This document shows, piece after piece, positions 44,024 through 52,108 of a stretch of DNA of 64,000 nt. Source of the DNA: Mucilaginibacter oryzae. GTDB taxonomy: Bacteria > Bacteroidota > Bacteroidia > Sphingobacteriales > Sphingobacteriaceae. A program made the position numbers and the translations under genes. The stretch covers positions 524,928-588,927 of the forward strand of contig NZ_QGHA01000003.1 of NCBI RefSeq assembly GCF_003148845.1, written 5' to 3'. Numbering within the stretch: the first letter of the stretch is position 1; each line of letters opens with the position of its first letter. The notes below the pieces were generated by a model. The model did no database searches and was not told the origin of the DNA. It was given only the letters and a program-made list of their open reading frames with translations.

Positions 44024-44854
44024 TTATTTCAAATCCGCTATCGCGATAGCGTCCATATCGGTATAGTCAAGGTTTTCGCCTGCCATTCCCCATATAAAAC
44101 TGTAACTGGCCGTGCCACTGCCCGAGTGGATGCTCCATGGCGGCGACACAACGGCATCGTAATTATCCATAGTGATATGCCTTGTTTCCTGTCCCTCGCC
44201 CATGTAATGAAATATTTTCTGTCCCGCCGGAACATCGAAATAAAAATAAGCTTCCATGCGCCTGTCATGCACATGGGCCGGCATGGTGTTCCAAACACTA
44301 CCTTCATGCAGTATGGTTAATCCCATCACCAGTTGGCAGCTGCGTATACCTTCCAGGTGAATGTACTTATTGATGGTTCGTTTATTGGCGGTAGCCGATG
44401 AGCCTAACTCAACTTTTACAGCATCTGCATGGGTAAGCAATGTTGTTGGGTAAACAGCATGTGCGGGTGACGATAAAAAGTAAAATACAGCCGGGTTAGC
44501 GGAAACAGTACTTTCAAATATCACTTTTTGGGTTCCTTTACTTATATACAGGCAATCCAGCTTGTTTAGCTCAAACACCTGCCCATCCGCTTTGATCACA
44601 CCCGGACCGGCAACGTTGATAATCCCGATCTCGCGGCGTTCTAAAAAATATCCGGCGCGAAGATTGGGGTAGTTTGGTAACTCAAGTGCCTGGTTTACGG
44701 GGTTAACCATCCCTACAATCATCCTGTCATAATGTGTATAGGTGCAATTCAATTCATTAGACTGTACCTGTTTATCTATCAAAAACCGTTGGCGTATGGT
44801 GGTGGTATCGTACCTTTTAAAATCAGAAGGGTGGACGGCGTGTAATGTTTTCAA
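44024..44854 (-). CDS. kduI: 5-dehydro-4-deoxy-D-glucuronate isomerase KduI
   Basis: Isomerises the unsaturated-uronate product 5-keto-4-deoxyuronate to 3-deoxy-glycero-hexulosonate in pectin and glycosaminoglycan breakdown. At 276 residues it is the family length. The cupin zinc ligands are visible: PAHVHDRRMEAY (His, His, Glu, about residues 193-201) and the later His in SIHSGSG. The N terminus MKTLHAVHPSDFKRYDT is also typical. It heads a small operon with the SDR gene and diverges from the secreted YhcH-like gene at 45091. Confidence 0.96.
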   Translation of the reverse strand: MKTLHAVHPSDFKRYDTTTIRQRFLIDKQVQSNELNCTYTHYDRMIVGMVNPVNQALELPNYPNLRAGYFLERREIGIINVAGPGVIKADGQVFELNKLDCLYISKGTQKVIFESTVSANPAVFYFLSSPAHAVYPTTLLTHADAVKVELGSSATANKRTINKYIHLEGIRSCQLVMGLTILHEGSVWNTMPAHVHDRRMEAYFYFDVPAGQKIFHYMGEGQETRHITMDNYDAVVSPPWSIHSGSGTASYSFIWGMAGENLDYTDMDAIAIADLK

Positions 44855-45090
44855 AGCGAATAATTGATAAGCACAAGTCTACAACCTTATAAATGATAAA
44901 AAAAGCTTTTATTCGTATTTTCACTCTAACGTTGTAGTTATAAAACAAGGCCGCTCGCTATTAAACGGCCAGCTATAACGTTGAAGTAAATATTTAAAGT
45001 TCAGATGATGTTTTTTATTTGAATAAGCTTGTATAATTGATACGCAACAACTCTGCATCAACCAAAAAAGAACCGTTAAGATACCAAATT

Positions 45091-45708
45091 ATGAAACACT
45101 CACCGGCTTATAAAAACCTTGCATTACTCGCTGTATTTTTATTTTTTGCCGCAGACATAGCTTCGGCACAACAACAAGATTGGAACGCCAAAAGCGCCAA
45201 AACCTGGGTTAAAGACAGGGTGTGGGCAAATGGATTAAAATTGAAGCTCAATTCATCAACCAATAACATTGAATTTGCCAAACAGTATGCAGCCAACAAA
45301 GCGTTATGGGATAAAGCCTTTGAATTTTTACGCGATCGCAACCTCGATTTATTGCCTCCCGGCAAATACCCGATTGATGGCGATAATGTATTTGCTTCCG
45401 TAACCGAAGGCCCGTCGAAAGAGTTTGAGCAATCGGCCTGGGAATCGCACCAAAATTATATCGACCTGCAATACGTCATCAGCGGTAAAGAAAAAATCGG
45501 CGTTGCCCCTGTACAAAGCTTAACCGTTACCCAGCCCTATGATGCTGCTAAAGACGGCGCTAATTATAGCGGCGACGGTAAATATTATACCGCCACACCC
45601 GACGAATTTTTCCTCTTCTTTCCGGGCGACGGGCACCGGCCTAACATTAAAGTTGGCGGATATGATAAGGTAAAAAAACTGGTGATCAAGATCAGGGTGG
45701 CGAAGTAA
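45091..45708 (+). CDS. Secreted YhcH/YjgK/YiaL-family (DUF386) protein
   Basis: 205 residues from the Met at 45091. The frame is open to 45037, but only this start gives a signal peptide (LALLAVFLFFAADIASAQ). The DUF386 cupin-like fold is recognised by ESHQNYIDLQYVISGKEKIG and by EFFLFFPGDGHRPNI, with His residues that bind metal in relatives. Relatives include the sialic-acid anomerase NanQ and other sugar-acid proteins that are usually cytoplasmic; the export signal here is unusual. Divergence from kduI suggests a role in uronate handling. Confidence 0.85.
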   Translation: MKHSPAYKNLALLAVFLFFAADIASAQQQDWNAKSAKTWVKDRVWANGLKLKLNSSTNNIEFAKQYAANKALWDKAFEFLRDRNLDLLPPGKYPIDGDNVFASVTEGPSKEFEQSAWESHQNYIDLQYVISGKEKIGVAPVQSLTVTQPYDAAKDGANYSGDGKYYTATPDEFFLFFPGDGHRPNIKVGGYDKVKKLVIKIRVAK

Positions 45709-45827
45709 TCTGAATCAGAATTTACAGGATTTTAGGATTTTCAGAATAAAACGGAAAAGTTCGCGATCATTTGTCGCGAACTTTTTCAATTCTGTTTATT
45801 CTCAAATTCTGTAAATTCTGATTCAGA
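45709..45827. repeat. Intergenic element with perfect 18-base terminal inverted repeats (family with 40203-40305)
   Basis: Ends TCTGAATCAGAATTTACA (45709-45726) and its complement (45810-45827), the same as the element at 40203. It begins immediately after the stop codon of the YhcH-like gene and contains a terminator hairpin in its centre. Confidence 0.85.
45755..45785. terminator. Bidirectional terminator inside the repeat element
   Basis: Perfect stem AAAAGTTCGCGA / TCGCGAACTTTT with a 7-base loop, between the convergent YhcH-like and lipocalin genes. A-rich and T-rich ends allow termination in both directions. Confidence 0.85.
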
Positions 45828-45834
45828 CAAACTT

Positions 45835-46353
45835 TTACGCCTGCACTGTTCTTTTCAACTTCCTTACATCAAAGCCTTGGGCAGCAGCCTGCGCAATCAG
45901 CTTATTATACGTCTGTTCATCCAAAGTGGATCTTCTGCTTAATATCCAAAGATATTTGCGGTTGGGATGCCCAACCATCGCGTAGCTATAGTTATCACCC
46001 AGGGCTATGATCCAGTATTTGCCCTTAAAAGGCCATTGAAACTGGACTTCCAACTTAGCGTTACTGGTTTTATCGGCCACAAAGGCACGGCCCTCGGCTA
46101 TCTTTATTTTATTTTCTTTGATGCAACGGTTCTTAACGATGATTCCACCATCCGGAGCTAAACCGTAAGCTGCCGAGGTAAAAGTGCATCCCGACTCAAA
46201 CCATTGCGGGAACGCGGCAATTTCAAACCACGAACCAACATACTTTTTCAGGTCGACATAGGGAACAGTTTCAAGCGGTTCGCACCGCAATACCTGCACA
46301 GCTAAGGCAGCTAAACCTAATACTGCAGAGCCTGCAATGATCTCTTTCTTCAT
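45835..46353 (-). CDS. Bacterial lipocalin (Blc-like)
   Basis: 172 residues. Lipocalin motifs: YVGSWFEIAAFPQWFESGC (motif 1, GxW), then YSYAMVGHPNRKYLWILSR (motifs 2 and 3). Lipocalins bind small hydrophobic ligands such as lysophospholipids or fatty acids in the envelope. The N terminus is a hydrophobic segment followed by a Cys (QVLRCEP). Arg just before the Cys is not a normal lipobox, so it may be a signal anchor rather than a lipoprotein. It is transcribed divergently from the epimerase-like gene. Confidence 0.93.
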   Translation of the reverse strand: MKKEIIAGSAVLGLAALAVQVLRCEPLETVPYVDLKKYVGSWFEIAAFPQWFESGCTFTSAAYGLAPDGGIIVKNRCIKENKIKIAEGRAFVADKTSNAKLEVQFQWPFKGKYWIIALGDNYSYAMVGHPNRKYLWILSRRSTLDEQTYNKLIAQAAAQGFDVRKLKRTVQA

Positions 46354-46434
46354 AAACCAATAACGCCCGGTACACCTAAAAAGTTTAAGCTAAAACTGCA
46401 TAAATGGCAACCTAACCGCATATCATTATTTAAT

Positions 46435-46442
46435 TACCTTTG
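46435..46442 (+). promoter_or_regulatory. Possible -7 box of the epimerase-like gene
   Basis: TACCTTTG matches TAnnTTTG and lies 22 bases before the start codon. The -33 element is unclear. Confidence 0.35.
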
Positions 46443-46464
46443 CCCCAAAGGATTATTTTGCGAC

Positions 46465-47265
46465 ATGCCCGGTAAAACAAACATCAGTATTTTAGGCTGC
46501 GGCTGGTATGGCAGCGCGTTGGCAATGGCTTTTATTGCCGACGGATTAACCGTAAAAGGCTCAACCACTTCGCCCGCCAGGCTGGATGAATTGGCTGCAA
46601 CGGGTATCAAACCTTACCTGGTTAACTTTTTACCCGGCGGGGAGACTTATGATGCTGATTTTTTTGATTGCAATATTTTGTGGATAGCTATTCCGCCCAA
46701 AAGCCGCAGCGGCGAGGGTTCCGCTTTTACAGATAAGATAAAGGGAATTATTAAGGCCATAAAACAATATCATGTGCAAAAGGTGGTGTTTATCAGCTCG
46801 ACGGGTGTTTATGCCGATAGCAACCAACATGTGAATGAAGAAACGGACCCTCAACCAAATACAGAGGCCGGCAGAATACTATTTGAGGCCGAAAACCTTT
46901 TGAGGCATGAAACAGACTTTAAAACCACCGTTATACGCTTTGCAGGGTTGATTGGCCCGGCCCGTAACCCGGGTAGGTTTTTTGCCGGGAAAAAAGATAT
47001 ACCTAACGGCGATGCACCCGTAAATTTGATCCATTTGGATGATTGTATCGGTTTGAGCAGAGCAATATTAGGTAAAGACGCTTTTGGATATTTATTTAAC
47101 GGATGTTCGCCCACTCATCCCGCTAAAGCAGATTTTTATACACAAGCAGCAATCCAATCCGGGTTTGAAAAGCCGGAGTTTATCAACGAGTTGAAAGAGT
47201 GGAAAGTTGTGGAGAGCGTGAATGTTGGGCGGGTGCTTGGGTACGAATACACGGTATTGCTATAA
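46465..47265 (+). CDS. NAD(P)-binding epimerase/dehydratase-like protein (YeeZ-like, atypical SDR)
   Basis: 266 residues, cytoplasmic. The Rossmann entry is ISILGCGWYGSALA, a variant of GxxGxxG. FISSTGVYADSNQHVNEET and VIRFAGLIGPARNPGRFF follow the extended/atypical SDR pattern of the E. coli YeeZ group. The substrate is unknown and the classical YxxxK pair is not evident, so enzymatic activity is uncertain. It ends just before a long inverted-repeat element and converges on the GH92 gene. Confidence 0.85.
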   Translation: MPGKTNISILGCGWYGSALAMAFIADGLTVKGSTTSPARLDELAATGIKPYLVNFLPGGETYDADFFDCNILWIAIPPKSRSGEGSAFTDKIKGIIKAIKQYHVQKVVFISSTGVYADSNQHVNEETDPQPNTEAGRILFEAENLLRHETDFKTTVIRFAGLIGPARNPGRFFAGKKDIPNGDAPVNLIHLDDCIGLSRAILGKDAFGYLFNGCSPTHPAKADFYTQAAIQSGFEKPEFINELKEWKVVESVNVGRVLGYEYTVLL

Positions 47266-47268
47266 AAC

Positions 47269-47423
47269 TTGTCATTTCAACGAACAAGCGACAGGCTGCG
47301 CCGGAGGGTGAGGAGAAATCTTATACGCCATGCTATTCAACAAGGCATATTTGTTTTAATGGCGTATAAGATTTTTCTGTCGCCCCTGCGCTCAATCCCT
47401 CCGCTACTCTATCAAAATGACAA
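47269..47423. repeat. 155-base inverted-repeat element between convergent genes
   Basis: Outer ends TTGTCATTT (47269) and AAATGACAA (47415-47423). The inner perfect 16-base arms lie at 47316-47331 (AAATCTTATACGCCAT) and 47359-47374. The arms between are imperfectly paired. The transcript would fold into a long hairpin that probably also ends both convergent transcripts. Confidence 0.85.
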
Positions 47424-47442
47424 ATCGGGAATGATGAAATTG

Positions 47443-49614
47443 TTAAAAAACAGGAGGTTTCGCCTTATCCCCCATCACAAAAACCAACTTACCGCCAGTC
47501 ATAATATCCTTATGGGGTATATAAGGTTTTGTATAAGGCCTTCCATTCAAACTGATGCTCTGCACATATTTATTTGCTTCAGATAACCCTTTCGCCTCAA
47601 TGGAAAAGCTTTTGCCGCCAGGCAAAGTAATGCTTACGCTACCCAGCAGAGGTGCGCCAAAAACATAATGCCCATCCGCCGGGTTAACCGGGTAAAAGCC
47701 CATCGCGGTAAATATATACCATGCCGACATCTGTCCGCAATCGTCATTGCCCGAAAGGCCGTCGGGCTTATCAATGTAAAATTCATCCGCTATTTGCCTC
47801 ACCAACGCCTGGGTTTTGGCCGGGTTGCCTGCAAGCGTGTATAGGTAGGCAACATGATGGTTTGGCTCGTTACCATGGGCATACTGGCCTATTAAACCGG
47901 TAACATCCAGTGTTGAGCCTTTGCCAAACACTTTCGAATCCATGGTAAAAAGCGAATCCAGCTTTTTGGAGAAAGCTTTTTTGCCGCCCATCAGTTTAAT
48001 CAACCCGGAGATATCATGCTGTACCTGCCACGTATACTGCCAGGCATTGCCCTCGGTGTAATCACCGCCAATGGCCAGCTGTCCGCTATCTAAGTTGGCA
48101 AATGGCTGCACCCAATCACCATTCAACTTACGGCCGCGCATCAGGCGGGTGCTTTTATCAAACAGGTTATTGTAAAATTGAGATCGCCTGCTGAAATATT
48201 GATAGTCGGCGGCTTTGTTCAGTGCTTTGGCCAGTTGCGCGGCGCACCAGTCGTCATAAGCAGCCTCTAAAGTACGGGAAACTGCTTCACGACGAATGGT
48301 ATCGGAAGGCAGGTAACCGTAGCGCAAGTACAGGCTCCAATCATATTTTGGATTTTTATTTTGGGTGAGGGTAGATTTGATTGCCGCAAAAGCTTTTTGC
48401 TTATCAAAACCTTTAATACCTTTTAAAGCGGCGTCTACAACAACCGGTACGGCATGATTACCAATCATGGCATAACTCTCCTTGCCCCAAAGCGTCCAAA
48501 CGGGCAACAATCCGGCAACGTCAAAATGCTGCAGCATGGTGTTGACCATTTGCCCGTCGCGTTCCGGGCAAACGATGGTGTATAGCGGATGGGCCGCCCG
48601 GTAGGTATCCCAAAGCGATAATGTGGAATAAAAAACTTTATTGGCCGAGCGGTGCACCAAGCTATCGGCACCACGGTATTGCCCATCAACATCAGCAATA
48701 TTATTGGGCTGGATCAAGGCATGGTAAAGGCTGGTATAAAAAGAGATTTTTGTACGCTCTGCACCCTGGGCTTTCAGCTTACCAAGGTTATTTTCCCAAA
48801 CCCGGGCAGCTTCGGTTTTTACCTGTTCGAAGGTTTTATTCAGGGTTTCTGCCTGTAGATTTTTACGGGCACCTGCTATGCTCACGCCCGAGATCCCGAC
48901 CTTAGCTTCGAGAACTTCTCCGGCTCTCAAATCGAAATCGAGAATGAGGCGGCGCTTATTTTCGCCATCAACAAAATGATGACCGGTAATGTCATGATTA
49001 AAAACAGCCGTAAAGTACACCTGCTTATCAACCCACTGGCTCGAAAAAGCATATCCGCTGATATTTGTTTTGCTATCGATATTGATCGTTCCTTCAGATA
49101 CATGTCCGGCCAGTTCCCCGGGGCTTTCAACCAGGCCACTTTGCATATCTACCAGCAATCGCGCTTTACCGGGTTTAAGGAATGTATATTTATGGAGTCC
49201 AGTGTGAGCAGAAGCTGTAAGTTGCGATTTAATATGGTGATCATTTAAAAGCACCTCGTAATAACCCGGTGATGCTTTTTCATTTTTGTGCGAGAAGCTG
49301 CTTTGAAACTTTTGAGGATCATTACCCTGAAAAGGAAAAAACAACACGTCGCCCAGGTCAACACCGCCGGTGCCGCTTAAATGTGTGTGCGCGAAACCTG
49401 TGATGACCGTATCTTCATAGCGGTAACCCGAACTGTAATGCCAGCCAAAATTTCCGGTTTCGGGACTGAGCTGAACCATACCAAACGGGACTGTAGCGCC
49501 CGGAAAAGTATGGCCCGTTGCCGATGTTCCAATAAACGGATTGACATATTTACCGTATTGCGCATTGGCAAACGCGGCGTATAAAAGCATGATAACAGTA
49601 ACCAGTTTTTTCAT
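47443..49614 (-). CDS. GH92 family exo-alpha-mannosidase (PUL 3)
   Basis: Calcium-dependent alpha-mannosidase removing terminal mannose from N-glycans or mannans, 723 residues, with a signal peptide ending ANAQ. The N-terminal domain starts YVNPFIGTSATGHTFPGATVPFGMVQLSPE, a GH92 hallmark. Catalytic-domain landmarks are SLYHALIQPN, YTEGNAWQYTWQVQHD, HGNEPNHHVAYLY (about residue 577) and GNDDCGQMSAWYIFTAMGFYPV (about 618). The start is 4 nt after the GH3 stop, so the two are translated from one message. Linkage preference (1,2; 1,3; 1,4; 1,6) cannot be read reliably. Confidence 0.96.
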   Translation of the reverse strand: MKKLVTVIMLLYAAFANAQYGKYVNPFIGTSATGHTFPGATVPFGMVQLSPETGNFGWHYSSGYRYEDTVITGFAHTHLSGTGGVDLGDVLFFPFQGNDPQKFQSSFSHKNEKASPGYYEVLLNDHHIKSQLTASAHTGLHKYTFLKPGKARLLVDMQSGLVESPGELAGHVSEGTINIDSKTNISGYAFSSQWVDKQVYFTAVFNHDITGHHFVDGENKRRLILDFDLRAGEVLEAKVGISGVSIAGARKNLQAETLNKTFEQVKTEAARVWENNLGKLKAQGAERTKISFYTSLYHALIQPNNIADVDGQYRGADSLVHRSANKVFYSTLSLWDTYRAAHPLYTIVCPERDGQMVNTMLQHFDVAGLLPVWTLWGKESYAMIGNHAVPVVVDAALKGIKGFDKQKAFAAIKSTLTQNKNPKYDWSLYLRYGYLPSDTIRREAVSRTLEAAYDDWCAAQLAKALNKAADYQYFSRRSQFYNNLFDKSTRLMRGRKLNGDWVQPFANLDSGQLAIGGDYTEGNAWQYTWQVQHDISGLIKLMGGKKAFSKKLDSLFTMDSKVFGKGSTLDVTGLIGQYAHGNEPNHHVAYLYTLAGNPAKTQALVRQIADEFYIDKPDGLSGNDDCGQMSAWYIFTAMGFYPVNPADGHYVFGAPLLGSVSITLPGGKSFSIEAKGLSEANKYVQSISLNGRPYTKPYIPHKDIMTGGKLVFVMGDKAKPPVF

Positions 49615-49618
49615 ATAC

Positions 49619-51925
49619 CTATTCCTTATACTCTAAAGTTTTCTTCAATACAACATCTTCTGCCGAGCGGGCTATCACCACATCAACTGTACCAGGTTCG
49701 GTAACCAGCTTCATGTCATTATTCCAAATCGCGATATCTTCGGGCTTTATCATAAACTTTACCGTTTTGGTTTCACCGGGTTTCAGGCTGATCTTGTCAA
49801 ACCCCTTTAAAGCCATCACGGGGGTAGTTACAGAATTTACTTTATTACCCAAATACATTTGCACCACCTCTTTACCTTCCCTGTTACCGCTATTGGTTAC
49901 ATCTACTGAAACAATCGCTTCCCCGCCTTTGCCGAATAATTGCGCTGCTACCTGCAAATTGCTATACTTAAACGATGTATAGCTTAAACCATAACCAAAC
50001 GGAAACAGCACATCCGGCGATGAAAAAACATAATCCTGCCCCGGTTTTTCGGGCGAGCCGGGATTGTGGTAAAAACCTTTATTGGATGCCACGTGGTTAT
50101 AAAATACCGGGATATGGCCGGTAGATTGCGGGATTGACACCGTGAGCCTGCCCGACGGGTTCACTTTACCAAACAGGATATTGGCAATGGCATTCCCGCC
50201 GCGTTCACCAGGGTACCAGGCCTCAATAATGGCCGGGATGTTTTCCTTTTCCCAAGTGATGCTTTGGGGGCGACCGTGCACCAATACCAAAACTACCGGC
50301 TTACCGGTTTTATAAATTTCCTGCAGCAATTCGCGCTGTACGCCATCGGGGTTAATATCGGTAACATCGTAGCCCTCCCCGCAGGTAAAAGGGTCTTCAG
50401 GTTCGCTTTCGGGCGCGTGGCCGTTCCAGCCTACGCCCGAAAATACTACGCTGGTTGTACCTAACACTACAACCACGGCATCGCTGTTCTTCACCACATC
50501 AACGGCCTGGGCAAAGCCGCTTTTATCGGAGCCCGAAAGCGCGCAGCCTTTGGCGTAGTTGATCCTAACTTTGCTACCCACCAATTGTTTAATGCCTTCC
50601 AGCACTGTTGTTCCCGACCGGCTATCGCGGGTAGAGCTGTAATCGCCATATTGCACCTGGTTGGCATTGGGGCCAACCACCGCCAGCGATTTCAGGCTAT
50701 TTACGTTAAGCGGCAATAGCTGTTTTTCATTTTTCAGCAAGATGATAGACTCCTCGGCTATTTGTTGTGACAGCGCGATATGATCAGGCGTGTGCACCCG
50801 CCTTTTTAATGCCGAAGTATCCGGCAACGCTTTTTCAAACAACCCTGCCTTAAATTTTACGGTAAGGATGCGGGCCACGGCGCTGTCAATTTGCTGTTCC
50901 TTTACTTTTCCTGTTTTTACCAGCTCTATCAGTTTCCCATAAACATCCGAACTTGGCGCTTCCAGATCAATGCCAGCATTCAAACCTGTAAGCGCGGCTG
51001 CTCCGGCATCTTTGGCGATATGATGGAAAGTGTATAAATGTTTAAGTCCCTCATAATCTGAAAATACATAGCCTTTAAAACCCCAATCCTGCCTTAATAT
51101 GGTTTGCAGTAACCATTTATTGGCATGGGCGGGTACCCCGTCAATTTCATTATAAGCGGGCATTAAGGCGTAAATGTTTGCCTTTTGCACGGCATCTTTA
51201 AAAGGAGGCAAAAACATCGACCGTAATTCGCGCTCCCCTACCGATGCCGGGGCCAGGTTAATGCCCGCCACCGGGATGCTGTAAGCGGCAAAATGCTTGG
51301 CGGTACACATTACTTTATCTTTACCAATACCGTTAATGGTTTGTGCAGGATCGCCCTGCATACCGATCACAAACGAGGTCCCCATACGGCTTACGAGGTA
51401 TGGGTCTTCGGCATAACATTCCTCATTGCGGCCATAGCGCGGATCGCGGATGAGATCAAATAATGGCGATAATGCCTGGTCAACTCCCGATGAACTTGCT
51501 TCATAAGCTATTACCGAACCCATTTTTTGGATGAGTGCCGGATTCCAGGTGCTCCCCTGCGCTATAGCCTGTGGGAAAATAGTAGCGCCCGCAGCCAACT
51601 GACCGTGCAAACATTCGCCTATTTGTATGGGCGGGATGCCTAAACGCGTTTTCTCCCTGGCATATTTTTTCGCGGAGACGGAGAGCGAAGCAATATCACG
51701 GATATTGGTAAAAGGGCTTTCGCAAACGCCGTAAGCTATGGGGTTTTGCATGGAGCCTTTTAAAGAATTCATGCTCATCTGGCCTACTTTCTCCTCCAGC
51801 GTCATGCGGCCCAGCAAGTCTTTTACCCGTTCGGCTATCGGCGCTTTCTGGTTTTTATAAACCTGCGCGGCGGCGGTTTTTATTACAAAAGCAAAGGCGA
51901 TGAGTAAGGCTGTTTTCTTTTGCAT
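49619..51925 (-). CDS. GH3 family beta-glycosidase (PUL 3)
   Basis: 768 residues with signal peptide (ending TAAAQ), predicted beta-glucosidase or beta-xylosidase in the periplasm. GH3 N-terminal barrel: FPQAIAQGSTWNPALIQ, CTAKHFAAYS, and the nucleophile Asp in GYVFSDYEGLKHL at about residue 290. The C-terminal alpha/beta sandwich (SIILLKNEKQLLPL, YPGERGGNAIANILFG) and the fibronectin-like domain at the end (VTNSGNREGKEVVQMYLG) are complete. It is co-transcribed with GH92. Within this PUL it would remove a beta-linked Glc, Xyl or GlcNAc cap. Confidence 0.95.
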   Translation of the reverse strand: MQKKTALLIAFAFVIKTAAAQVYKNQKAPIAERVKDLLGRMTLEEKVGQMSMNSLKGSMQNPIAYGVCESPFTNIRDIASLSVSAKKYAREKTRLGIPPIQIGECLHGQLAAGATIFPQAIAQGSTWNPALIQKMGSVIAYEASSSGVDQALSPLFDLIRDPRYGRNEECYAEDPYLVSRMGTSFVIGMQGDPAQTINGIGKDKVMCTAKHFAAYSIPVAGINLAPASVGERELRSMFLPPFKDAVQKANIYALMPAYNEIDGVPAHANKWLLQTILRQDWGFKGYVFSDYEGLKHLYTFHHIAKDAGAAALTGLNAGIDLEAPSSDVYGKLIELVKTGKVKEQQIDSAVARILTVKFKAGLFEKALPDTSALKRRVHTPDHIALSQQIAEESIILLKNEKQLLPLNVNSLKSLAVVGPNANQVQYGDYSSTRDSRSGTTVLEGIKQLVGSKVRINYAKGCALSGSDKSGFAQAVDVVKNSDAVVVVLGTTSVVFSGVGWNGHAPESEPEDPFTCGEGYDVTDINPDGVQRELLQEIYKTGKPVVLVLVHGRPQSITWEKENIPAIIEAWYPGERGGNAIANILFGKVNPSGRLTVSIPQSTGHIPVFYNHVASNKGFYHNPGSPEKPGQDYVFSSPDVLFPFGYGLSYTSFKYSNLQVAAQLFGKGGEAIVSVDVTNSGNREGKEVVQMYLGNKVNSVTTPVMALKGFDKISLKPGETKTVKFMIKPEDIAIWNNDMKLVTEPGTVDVVIARSAEDVVLKKTLEYKE

Positions 51926-52108
51926 AGGTATGATATTACAACACTTAAATCATAAAAGCGAGGGGGCGGTACGATTCCCCTCTTGAAAGGGCGGAGGGGG
52001 TGTGTTTATCTACACGCGACTTATCGCTCGCATCCCCCCTGCTGTCACTCTTTTCCTACGCGCCCGCTCTCGAGACGGGAATTTTGCGAACGTATAAGAA
52101 ATGATCTC
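51926..52108. other. Gap between GH20 and GH3 genes with a C/G-rich repeat-like stretch
   Basis: About 180 bases. The part 51970-52010 (CCCCTCTTGAAAGGGCGG and the following GGGGGTGTG) resembles palindromic intergenic repeats of this phylum and differs from R1-R5. No promoter was identified. It is the largest gap between the enzyme genes and may hold a separate promoter for GH3-GH92. Confidence 0.4.
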
